Assembly (NCBI RefSeq): GCF_026343125.1
Contig: NZ_JAPEMB010000001.1
Location: forward strand, 1,426,001 to 1,490,000
DNA length: 64,000 nt
From: Streptomyces sp. NBC_00094
GTDB lineage: Bacteria; Actinomycetota; Actinomycetes; Streptomycetales; Streptomycetaceae
Direction: 5' to 3'
Part shown: positions 57,629 to 64,000 of the stretch, one piece after another
Numbering within the stretch: the first letter of the stretch is position 1
Layout: every line of letters begins with the position of its first letter
Program-made: the position numbers and the translations under genes
The notes under the pieces: generated by a model
What the model saw: only the letters and a program-made list of their open reading frames with translations
The model's database searches: none
Told to the model about the DNA's origin: nothing

Positions 57629-57823
57629 TCAGATGCCCAGCATCTTCTTGATCTTGGCCGCGTCGCCCGGGGCCATCTCCGCGGTGCCGGTGAGGCGGCG
57701 GGTCAGCTTGGACGACTTGTGCTCGAGCAGGTGGCGCTTGCCGGCGCGCTCGCGCAGGATCTTGCCGGAGCCGGTGACCTTGAAGCGCTTCTTGGCACCG
57801 GAGTGCGTCTTGTTCTTCGGCAT
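57629..57823 (-). CDS. rpmI: 50S ribosomal protein L35
   Basis: A 64-residue L35: [39 protein letters not shown] and ending MLGI. ATG 57823 is preceded by AGGAGATACGGCG. It lies between infC and rplT in the usual order, 106 bp from rplT. Confidence 0.98.
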   Translation of the reverse strand: MPKNKTHSGAKKRFKVTGSGKILRERAGKRHLLEHKSSKLTRRLTGTAEMAPGDAAKIKKMLGI

Positions 57824-57946
57824 CGCGCCGTATCTCCTCGTCAGTGGCGCTCCCCCCGGTGCGGGCACCGGACATCCGGGAGCGTCAATTCTTGGTGTGG
57901 TGGTTCGGGGCGGGGCCCAGGGCTGCCTGGATGGCAGCCCGTGGGG

Positions 57947-58666
57947 TCACGCCTCGGTGTTCTCGGCCGGAGCCTCGACCTCGGCCTCGACGGCCGGAGC
58001 GTCGGCGACCTCGGCCTCGGTGACCGGAGCCTCCTCGACCGCGACCTCCTCGGCCGCGACCTCGGACACCTCGGACGCCTCGTCGGAGGCGACGCCCTGG
58101 CGCTCGGCCTTGCGTGCGGCCTGGGCCTCACGCGCCTCGGCCATGGCCTCGGTCTTCTTCTTGTGCGGGCCGAGAACCATGATCATGTTCCGGCCGTCCT
58201 GCTTCGGGTTGGACTCGATGAAGCCAAGCTCCTCGACGTCCGACGCCAGCCGCTGAAGCAGCCGGAAACCAAGCTCGGGGCGGGACTGCTCACGACCACG
58301 GAACATGATCGTGATCTTGACCTTGTCGCCCTGCTTGAGGAACCGGACGACGTGACCCTTCTTGGTGTCGTAGTCGTGCGGGTCGATCTTCGGCCGGAGC
58401 TTCATCTCCTTGATGACCGTGTGCGCCTGGTTCTTGCGCGCCTCACGGGCCTTCATGGCCGACTCGTACTTGAACTTCCCGTAGTCCATGAGCTTGCACA
58501 CGGGCGGACGGGCGGTCGCCGCGACCTCGACCAGATCGAGGTCGTACTCCTGTGCGAGCTCCAGGGCCTTGGCAAGCGGAACAATCCCGACCTGCTCGCC
58601 GCTGGGTCCGACAAGTCGCACCTCGGGAACGCGAATCCTGTCGTTGATGCGGGGCTCGGCGCTGAT
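57947..58666 (-). CDS. infC: Translation initiation factor IF-3, non-canonical ATC start
   Basis: A 239-residue IF-3. From the ATC at 58666 the frame reads [20 protein letters not shown], the usual IF-3 N-terminus, and AGGAGG lies 4 nt before it. The first ordinary start is the GTG at 58621, which would delete 15 conserved residues and has no ribosome site. IF-3 genes are known for AUU/AUC-type starts that let IF-3 limit its own synthesis. The N- and C-domains ([39 protein letters not shown] end) are complete; an acidic 50-residue tail follows, rich in Ala/Glu/Val. First gene of infC-rpmI-rplT. Confidence 0.95.
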   Translation of the reverse strand: MSAEPRINDRIRVPEVRLVGPSGEQVGIVPLAKALELAQEYDLDLVEVAATARPPVCKLMDYGKFKYESAMKAREARKNQAHTVIKEMKLRPKIDPHDYDTKKGHVVRFLKQGDKVKITIMFRGREQSRPELGFRLLQRLASDVEELGFIESNPKQDGRNMIMVLGPHKKKTEAMAEAREAQAARKAERQGVASDEASEVSEVAAEEVAVEEAPVTEAEVADAPAVEAEVEAPAENTEA

Positions 58667-58980
58667 GGATCCTCCTAGGTAGCACCACGCGACCGCCTGG
58701 CGGACGGACGCGCAACGTCTGTTTCACTGAGACCAACCGAGCCGGTACGCAAAAAACGCCCCGGACGGGACACAGGCGGGGCTCCTGGGAATACCGGAGC
58801 ACCGTCGCGATCAACCGCGGGGCGCGCATCGGGCGGCTCCATCGTCCGTACGGAACGATGGGCGCCACCTGACCGGTGACCCGCCACCCGTGAGGGTGGT
58901 AGGTGGGAGTACGGAGCCTCCACTTGTGGGCCGGGCACACAGGTGTCCGGCCGGTCGTGACACAAGGTTAGCAGGACCGG
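58667..58980 (-). promoter_or_regulatory. Long infC leader with internal terminator-like hairpin
   Basis: A TAACCT box (58975-58980, minus strand) could start transcription near 58967, giving a leader of about 300 nt. In it, GCCCCG and CGGGGC (58758-58782) followed by six T residues (58751-58756) resemble an intrinsic terminator, with a competing GCTCC/GGAGC pairing just upstream. T-runs are rare in this genome. This suggests attenuation of infC-rpmI-rplT, perhaps by L20 as in Bacillus; that is inferred. Confidence 0.55.
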
Positions 58981-59044
58981 CCCCTCTACGCGAACCGGGG
59001 CGGGGGCGACAGGGAGGCGCGCCGATCGGCTTATCGTGTGAGGC

Positions 59045-59422
59045 ATGAGCGAGACGCCCCAGAACGAGTCCGCGGACTCCCCTGAAACCCCCGACTTCGA
59101 CGCCATGACCCGCGACATCGCGGAGGTCCCGGCCGTCGAGGTGATCGTGACGGTCGCCGTCAACCTGATGAGCGCCGCCGCGGTGAAGCTCGGGCTCACC
59201 GAGGAGGGCGACAAGTACAAGGACCTCGACGAGGCGCGCAAGCTCGTCCACGCCCTCGCGGGCCTGCTGGACGCCGGCGCGACGGAGGTCTCCTCCTTCC
59301 ACGCCGCACCCCTGCGGGACGGCCTGAAGTCCCTCCAGCTCGCCTTCCGCGAGGCGTCCCTGATCCCGGACGAGCCGGGCCAGGGTCCTGGCGAGAAGTA
59401 CACGGGACCGGTGTACGGCTAG
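59045..59422 (+). CDS. DUF1844-domain protein
   Basis: A 125-residue protein. The conserved core is AEVPAVEVIVTVAVNLMSAA, LDEARKLVHALAGLLDAGAT and APLRDGLKSLQLAFREASL. The family is found next to infC in many actinobacteria and has no established function. The ATG at 59045 has GAGG only 1-2 nt upstream, and TATCGT (59032-59037) lies 7 bp before it, so a leaderless transcript is likely. Its last codons and stop are duplicated downstream (see the repeat at 59401). Confidence 0.9.
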   Translation: MSETPQNESADSPETPDFDAMTRDIAEVPAVEVIVTVAVNLMSAAAVKLGLTEEGDKYKDLDEARKLVHALAGLLDAGATEVSSFHAAPLRDGLKSLQLAFREASLIPDEPGQGPGEKYTGPVYG

Positions 59423-59424
59423 GG

Positions 59425-59456
59425 CTTCCGGGGGTACGGGGGTCGTCCCCCGGAAG
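59425..59456. terminator. Terminator of DUF1844, first copy
   Basis: CTTCCGGGGG and CCCCCGGAAG form a 10-bp perfect stem 2 bp past the stop. Confidence 0.85.
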
Positions 59457-59488
59457 AGAACAGCCACGGGACCGGTGTACGGCTAGGG

Positions 59489-59527
59489 CTTCCGGGGGTA
59501 CGGGGGTCGTCCCCAGGCCCCCGGAAG
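59489..59527. terminator. Terminator of DUF1844, duplicated copy
   Basis: The same 10-bp arms as at 59425 with a longer loop, produced by the tandem duplication. It can also serve the convergent sseB transcript. Confidence 0.8.
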
Positions 59528-59563
59528 AGAACAGCCACGGGACCGGTGTACGGCTGAGACTTC

Positions 59564-60295
59564 CTATCGCTTCACGTAGAAGGGCTCGCCCGGAGGCGTG
59601 GCCGAGGCCGGCAGCAGTGCCAGGTCGAGGCCCCGCACCAGGCGGGCCCTCAGTGTTTCGTCGGCGGCCAGGACGCGGGCCACGCGCTGGGCGGCCTCCG
59701 CCGGGGACGCGTCCTCGGTGAGGACCAGGGCGAGGGTGCCGTCGGCGGCGCCGGGGCCCAGGTGGGCGCGGAGGACCGCGGGCTCGGCGGCGACGGCGGC
59801 CCGTACGGCCTCCCGTACGGCCGGGTCGTCGAGCGGATCCACGCTGGAACGGCCCTCGGCGAGGGCGAGCAGGGCCGGGCCGGTCACCTGGTACGGAACG
59901 GGGCCCGCGAGGTCCAGGACGACCGTGTCGGCCTTCTCGTGCGCGGCGGCCTGGAGTGCCTGGTGCAGCGGGACCGCCACGGGGCGGGCCTCCGGGTCCC
60001 ACAGGGCCAGCGAGGCGATCGAGGTGAAGGCGGGCAGGGCCCTGCGGTCGCCCGCCGTGAGGGTGGGGACCGCCATGTCGCTGGTCTTCTCGCGGCGCAG
60101 GCCGTTCTCGTCGGTCTCGACCTCGCCGAGGACGGCGACCACGGGGACGAGCAGCCGGGCGCCCTTGAGCGCTTCGAGGACCGGGCCGTGGGCGGTTCTG
60201 TCCTCCGCCCAGGCCGCGAGGGCCGCGGCGAGCCGCGGGTCGGCGGTGCCGTCGTCGTCGGAGAAACCGGGGTCCGGGATGTTCTTGAGCGCCAC
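59564..60295 (-). CDS. SseB-family protein
   Basis: A 243-residue protein with the SseB N-terminal fold (ALAAWAEDRTAHGPVLEALK, LLVPVVAVLGEVETDENGLR, MAVPTLTAGDRRALPAFTSI, LALWDPEARPVAVPLHQALQ). The C-terminal half (VRAAVAAEPAVLRAHLGPG and GTLALVLTEDASPAEAAQRV) is the SseB_C-like region. The function in bacteria outside type III secretion is not established. It is divergent from nothing and follows the mycosin pair on the minus strand, 75 bp downstream. Confidence 0.85.
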   Translation of the reverse strand: MALKNIPDPGFSDDDGTADPRLAAALAAWAEDRTAHGPVLEALKGARLLVPVVAVLGEVETDENGLRREKTSDMAVPTLTAGDRRALPAFTSIASLALWDPEARPVAVPLHQALQAAAHEKADTVVLDLAGPVPYQVTGPALLALAEGRSSVDPLDDPAVREAVRAAVAAEPAVLRAHLGPGAADGTLALVLTEDASPAEAAQRVARVLAADETLRARLVRGLDLALLPASATPPGEPFYVKR

Positions 60296-60369
60296 GCACC
60301 GAGCCTAACGGGCGGCGGGGGCGACGGGACGCGGCGGGTGGGGTGGCCGACGGGCGGGGTGGCCCGTGG

Positions 60370-61590
60370 TCAGCGGGGGCGTCTCGTGCGGCGGAGGGCC
60401 ACGGCGGTCAGGAGCAGCAGGGCGCCGGCTCCGCCCGCGGCGGGGGCCAGCAGGCCGAAGGGGCGGCTCTCCTCGATCGCGGGGGTCGGGCCCGGGCCGA
60501 AGTACTGGCCCCGGTAGCCGGAGGTGGCGTTCTTCGGGTCGCCGCCCTTGCGCCCGGCCCCGGCCTCGATGGCGGCGGCCGGGTCGACCGTCCCGTACCC
60601 CTTGGCGTCGCTGCGACCGCCCTTGGGCCGGTTGCGGGCGGTGTCGATCAGCAGCTGCTTGATCTGGGCCGGGGTGAGGTCGGGGTGGGCGGACCGGACG
60701 AGGGCGACGGCGCCGGAGACGAAGGCGGCGGCGGCGCTGGTGCCCCAGCCCTCGTAGTAGCGGCGGTCGGGGTCGGCGATGACGATGTCGACGCCGGGGG
60801 CGCTGACGGTGGCGTACCAGCGGCGGGTCGAGAAGGAGGCGTGGGTGCCGTACCGGTCGACGGCGGTGACGGCGATGACGCCGGGGTAGGCGGCCGGGTA
60901 CGAGATGTGGTCGCCCTTCTCGCCGCCGTTGCCGGCGGAGGCGACGACGGAGACGCCCTTGGCGAGGGCGTACTGGACGGCGGCGTCCTCGCCCGCGTCG
61001 GGGTGGGCGGACTTCGAGTCGTCACCGAGGGAGAGGTTGATGACGTCGGCGCCGTGGTCGGCGGCCCAGCGGATGCCTTCGGCGAGGGCGGTGCCGCGGG
61101 ATTTGCGGGCCTTGTCGCGGGCCTTGTCGCTGCTTTCGAGGATGACCCGGACGGGGAGGATCTCGGCGCCGGGGGCGATGCCGAGGACCCCGTTCCCGTC
61201 GCCGGGGCCGTGGCCGTGCCCGGCGATGATGCCGGCCATGGCGGTGCCGTGGCGGGCCCAGGCGCGGTCGCCGTCGGAGGCGCCGAAGCCGATGAGGTCG
61301 TGGCCGGGGAGGACGGAGCCGGTCAGGTCCGGGTGGTCGGCGTCGACGCCGGTGTCGAGGACGGCGACCTTGACGCCCTCGCCCTTGGTGGTGCGCCAGG
61401 CCTCCGTGGTGTGGAGGGCCTCCAGGCCCCACTGCCGGGCGCGGATGGTGTCGGCGTGGGCGGGGGCGGTGGTCGCGGGGAGTACGGAGAAGGCGGCGGC
61501 GAGCAGCACGGCCGCGGCGGGCCGGGGGCGGAGGGGCCGGATGCGGCGGGCGGCGCGCGTGGGGTGAGCAGAGCGGGTGGGGCGGGTCAC
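60370..61590 (-). CDS. Mycosin-like subtilisin-family serine protease
   Basis: A 406-residue secreted, membrane-anchored protease. The signal peptide is about 1-47 (AAAVLLAAAFSVLPATTAPA). The catalytic triad is Asp in VKVAVLDTGVDADHPD, His in ARHGTAMAGIIAGHG and Ser in GWGTSAAAAFVSGAVALV. A C-terminal membrane helix (LLAPAAGGAGALLLLTAVAL) ends in Arg/Pro. This is the layout of MycP, the type VII secretion protease, though no other ESX gene is near. The GTG start overlaps the stop of the upstream proline-rich gene (GTGA), so the two are made together. Confidence 0.88.
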   Translation of the reverse strand: MTRPTRSAHPTRAARRIRPLRPRPAAAVLLAAAFSVLPATTAPAHADTIRARQWGLEALHTTEAWRTTKGEGVKVAVLDTGVDADHPDLTGSVLPGHDLIGFGASDGDRAWARHGTAMAGIIAGHGHGPGDGNGVLGIAPGAEILPVRVILESSDKARDKARKSRGTALAEGIRWAADHGADVINLSLGDDSKSAHPDAGEDAAVQYALAKGVSVVASAGNGGEKGDHISYPAAYPGVIAVTAVDRYGTHASFSTRRWYATVSAPGVDIVIADPDRRYYEGWGTSAAAAFVSGAVALVRSAHPDLTPAQIKQLLIDTARNRPKGGRSDAKGYGTVDPAAAIEAGAGRKGGDPKNATSGYRGQYFGPGPTPAIEESRPFGLLAPAAGGAGALLLLTAVALRRTRRPR

Positions 61591-63140
61591 CGGGCCTTCT
61601 CCTTCTCCGTGGCCGCCGGGGCGACGGTCGTGCGGAGCAGTGTCACGAAGCGCTCGGCGATGCCCTTGGCCTCGTGGCCGAGGCCGGACTGCGCGGTGGC
61701 GTCGGTACGGCCCTGGGCCATGGCGCCGTCGGCGGGCTGCGGGCGGTCGACGGCCCGGCCGTCGGCGAAGCCGGAGACGGCGGTGACGACGACGGGGAGG
61801 TCGGCGGGGGCGTTCAGCCACCAACTCGCGCGCTGTCGGGCGCCGAAGCGGGCGGCGACGGTGGAGGGGGCGGAGAGGGCCGGGGGGACGTCCTCGCCGA
61901 GCCGGGCGGTGAGGCCCGTGCCGAGGGTGCGCTGCGCGGTGACGTCGGCGCGGGTGAAGACGAGGCCGACGGTGATCACGCTGCTGGCGGTGGCGTCGGT
62001 GTACGTGGCGCGCAGGACGCGTTCGCAGCCGAGCGGCGTGACGGTGGCGAGGAGGCCCTTGGCCAGGACCGCGGGCGAGCAGGGGGCGTCCTGGGCGACG
62101 ACGATCCGGGTCCAGGTGCGTGCGGAGGCGCCGGGGCCGGCGCCGGCCCCCGTGAGGGTGCGGGGGAAGAGGGTGTCGACGGGTGCGTTGCGCCAGAGGT
62201 CCTTCGCCTCGGTGTACCCGGCGGGTTCGGCGGGCCGCGCGGGGTCGGCGGCGGCCAGCCACATCCCGGCGAGCGCCCCGCCGATGAGCCCGACCCCGAG
62301 GACGACGCAGGCCGTGACGGCGAGCACGCGCCCGGTGCGGCGCTCGCGTACGGGCCGCAGCCGGGTGGTGGTCTCGACGGGCGTCTCGGGAGGCAGGGCG
62401 CCGGCGAGCCCGTACGCGGGAAGGGGCCGCGCGGGCTTCGGCGCGTCCACCGCGTCCCGGATCGGCCGCAGGCGGGTGGTGGTCTCCACCTCCGGTACGT
62501 CGGCCTGACGGGGCGACGGGGACCGGTCGCCGCGCGGCGCCGAACCGGAGGCCCCGACGCCGGCGGCGGTCACCTCGGAGGCGCCGGAAGCCGGCCGGGC
62601 GGGCGGGGCGGCGGGCACGGAGCCCGCGACGCGCGGGGACGACGGGGCGGCCGTGTGCGGGTGCCGCGATATGGGGAGGCCGGCCGCACGAGACGCGGGC
62701 GTCCCGGAGGGACCCGCGGCGGGCGGCGGGGGCGCAGTCGGCGGGGCCGGGGCCCCGAGGGCCGTCCGAGGCACAGGAGGCGGGGCCGGCGACGCCACAG
62801 GGTGTGGGCTCGGCGGCGCCGTCGGGCGCTTCGGGGCCTCGGGCGGCGGAAGGGGCACAGACGGTCGGGCCGGCGACGCCACAGGGGGCGGGCTCGGCGG
62901 CGCCGTCGGGCGCTTCGGGGCCTCGGGCGGCGGAAGGGGCACAGACGGTCGGGCCGGCGACGCCACAGGGGGCGGGCTCGGCGGCGCCGTCGGGGCCTCG
63001 GGGGCCGGGCCGCCCGGTGCCGTCGGCGGCTTCGGGGGCGCCTGGTGGGGCCGGGCGTTCGGGGCCGACGGGCGCTTCGGGGCCGGGGGGAGGAGGGCGT
63101 CGGTGATGCGGGACGTGGGGCGTGGGTGTTCGGCGGTCAT
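61587..63140 (-). CDS. Proline-rich single-pass membrane protein coupled to the mycosin gene
   Basis: A 517-residue protein. Residues 1 to about 310 are disordered, dominated by Pro, Ala and Ser, with a 28-residue repeat. Two copies of an ETTTRLRP motif flank residues about 240-295. One membrane helix (VLAVTACVVLGVGLIGGALA, about 318-337) precedes an external domain of about 170 residues with two cysteines in APCSPAVLAKGLLATVTPLG and CERVL, and WWLNAPADLPVVVTAVSGFA. I do not recognise the external domain. GTGA overlap with the mycosin suggests a joint complex. ATG 63140 is preferred over an upstream start 42 codons away. Confidence 0.75.
   Translation of the reverse strand: MTAEHPRPTSRITDALLPPAPKRPSAPNARPHQAPPKPPTAPGGPAPEAPTAPPSPPPVASPARPSVPLPPPEAPKRPTAPPSPPPVASPARPSVPLPPPEAPKRPTAPPSPHPVASPAPPPVPRTALGAPAPPTAPPPPAAGPSGTPASRAAGLPISRHPHTAAPSSPRVAGSVPAAPPARPASGASEVTAAGVGASGSAPRGDRSPSPRQADVPEVETTTRLRPIRDAVDAPKPARPLPAYGLAGALPPETPVETTTRLRPVRERRTGRVLAVTACVVLGVGLIGGALAGMWLAAADPARPAEPAGYTEAKDLWRNAPVDTLFPRTLTGAGAGPGASARTWTRIVVAQDAPCSPAVLAKGLLATVTPLGCERVLRATYTDATASSVITVGLVFTRADVTAQRTLGTGLTARLGEDVPPALSAPSTVAARFGARQRASWWLNAPADLPVVVTAVSGFADGRAVDRPQPADGAMAQGRTDATAQSGLGHEAKGIAERFVTLLRTTVAPAATEKEKAR
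62787..63000 (-). repeat. 84-bp in-frame repeat in the proline-rich region
   Basis: The word CGGCGACGCCACAGG recurs at 62787, 62871 and 62955, a period of 84 bp or 28 codons. The 28-residue unit includes PPPVASPARPSVPLPPP and EAPKRP; about 2.6 copies are present and they are nearly identical in DNA. Confidence 0.92.
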
Positions 63141-63264
63141 CCCCGTCCCCCGGCTCGTGTCGACAATGGCCGTCACTCTACGGGCTGTTCCCCGCCCTAC
63201 GGGAACCCGGGCCGACCTGGCTCGGGGGCTACCCACCCGTATAGCTGTCTGGCAAGCTCGGGCC

Positions 63265-64000
63265 ATGACTCCCCGCGCCGCCGACCGGGCCCGTTACGAC
63301 CGTGCCACCGCTCATCTCGACGCGCCCGTGGCGATCGTCGATCTTGAGGCCTTCGACGACAACGCGGCGGATCTCGTGCGCCGGGCCGGTGGCAAGCCCG
63401 TCCGGGTCGCGAGCAAGTCCGTGCGGTGCCGGGCCCTCCTGGAGCGGGTGCTCGCGCGCGAGGGCTTCGCCGGGATCATGTCGTTCACGCTCGACGAGTC
63501 CCTGTGGCTGGCCCGCGCCGGGTTCGAGGACGTACTGCTGGCGTATCCGTCGGCGGACCGTTCCGGGTTCGGGGAGCTCGCGCGCGATCCGAAGCTCGCC
63601 GCGGCCGTGACCGTGATGGTCGACGACGTGGCGCAGCTCGATCTGATCGACGCCTCCCGGGCCGGCGGGGCGGAGGAGATCCGGGTCTGTCTGGAGCTGG
63701 ACACGGCGTTCCACCTCCTCGGGGGGCGGGTCCGGATCGGGGCCCTGCGCTCGCCGCTGCGCACCCCCGCCGAGCTGGCCGAGGTGGCCCGTTCCGTGGT
63801 GCGGCGCCCCGGTTTCCGGCTGGTCGGGATCATGGCGTACGAGGGGCACGTCGCCGGCGTCGGCGACGCGGTCGCGGGCCGGCCGCTGCGCTCGCGGGCG
63901 ATCCGGCTGATGCAGTCCGCCGCCCGCCGGGAGCTGGCGGAGCGCCGCGCGGCCGTCGTCCGGGCCGTCCGGGCGGTGGCGCCGGACCTGGAGTTCGTGA
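63265..64000 (+). CDS. Alanine-racemase-fold PLP enzyme (cut by window edge)
   Basis: The first 245 residues of a PLP TIM-barrel enzyme, open at the right edge. The N-terminus includes HLDAPVAIVDLEAFDDNAAD and GGKPVRVASKSVRCRALLER, where the Lys in ASKSVR is the expected PLP Schiff base. GFAGIMSFTLDESLWLARAG and RVCLELDTAFHLLGGRVRIG agree with the D-threonine aldolase/D-serine dehydratase-like branch rather than alanine racemase. The ATG at 63265 has no strong ribosome site; TATAGC lies about 25 bp upstream. The reaction cannot be settled without the C-terminal domain. Confidence 0.75.
   Translation, partial: MTPRAADRARYDRATAHLDAPVAIVDLEAFDDNAADLVRRAGGKPVRVASKSVRCRALLERVLAREGFAGIMSFTLDESLWLARAGFEDVLLAYPSADRSGFGELARDPKLAAAVTVMVDDVAQLDLIDASRAGGAEEIRVCLELDTAFHLLGGRVRIGALRSPLRTPAELAEVARSVVRRPGFRLVGIMAYEGHVAGVGDAVAGRPLRSRAIRLMQSAARRELAERRAAVVRAVRAVAPDLEFV

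Larger units (their letters stand above)
59401..59557. repeat. Duplication of the DUF1844 gene end and its terminator
   Basis: Three copies of CACGGGACCGGTGTACGGCT begin at 59401, 59465 and 59536. Copies 1 and 2 are followed by the same hairpin. Copy 2 has 7 extra bases in its loop region. Copy 3 is only a partial unit that runs into the sseB end. Confidence 0.95.

Noticed and set aside
58443..58940. An upstream peptide overlapping infC as a leader peptide
   Set aside because: It is a long frame in another register with no ribosome site and no amino-acid bias suggesting attenuation.

Overview
The window is a stretch of high-GC actinobacterial chromosome, almost certainly from a Streptomyces. 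The signs are strong GC bias at third codon positions, GTG/TTG starts, translational coupling through ATGA and GTGA overlaps, Tat signal peptides, and many small regulatory and membrane families typical of that genus. From memory, unverified here, the order of the arg, met, phe and infC-rpmI-rplT genes matches the S. coelicolor core chromosome, so most of the window is conserved housekeeping DNA with a few accessory patches.

Layout. 1-2.4 kb: a truncated GNAT gene and the pabB-pabC pair. 2.6-3.25 kb: six tRNA genes (Gly, Cys, four Val) and a strong terminator. 3.25-6.7 kb: a zinc-ribbon protein, an APH-type kinase, a tiny membrane protein and a membrane Ser/Thr kinase. 6.8-14.5 kb: a SpoU methyltransferase and a corrinoid/siroheme group (CysG-like, a BluB-CobT fusion with a very long disordered N-terminus, CobL). 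14.7-18.5 kb: a GNAT gene and metN-metI-metQ, preceded by a Cys/Met-rich putative leader peptide. 18.8-25.8 kb: membrane proteins, GNAT, a sigma-like protein, GlpQ, a PlsC acyltransferase and a TetR/MFS pair. 25.8-34.7 kb: arginine biosynthesis (argH; argC-J-B-D-R) with candidate ARG boxes, interrupted by a HEAT-like protein carrying a 204-bp in-frame minisatellite. 34.9-36.8 kb: a chorismate-lyase-like gene coupled to a 4-hydroxybenzoate hydroxylase-like gene, the best candidate for a small accessory pathway. 37-51 kb: M48 protease, ECF-like sigma factor, a duplicated scar with a VOC gene remnant, RsmC-like methyltransferase, a phosphatase-fold protein lacking its catalytic histidines, MocR/EamA, GHL10, a 3-hydroxyacyl-CoA dehydrogenase, Nudix, an NsdA-like regulator and a SpoIIE-type phosphatase. 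51.1-58.7 kb: pheS-pheT, an orphan histidine kinase, a second SpoU methyltransferase and infC-rpmI-rplT. 59-64 kb: DUF1844, SseB, a mycosin-like protease with a coupled proline-rich membrane protein, and the start of an alanine-racemase-like enzyme.

How the genes work together. Three groups draw on or feed central metabolism: PabB/PabC and the lyase/hydroxylase pair both use chorismate; the arg genes are probably under ArgR encoded at the end of the same operon; MetNIQ imports methionine, perhaps under Cys/Met-sensing attenuation. The cob genes are only part of cobalamin synthesis, so the rest must lie elsewhere.

A recurring theme is short tandem duplication. It affects coding linkers (HEAT protein, sigma factor, CobT N-terminus, the mycosin partner) and intergenic DNA (after the HAD gene, after the sigma gene, after DUF1844, upstream of the RsmC-like gene, and between tRNA-Val copies).
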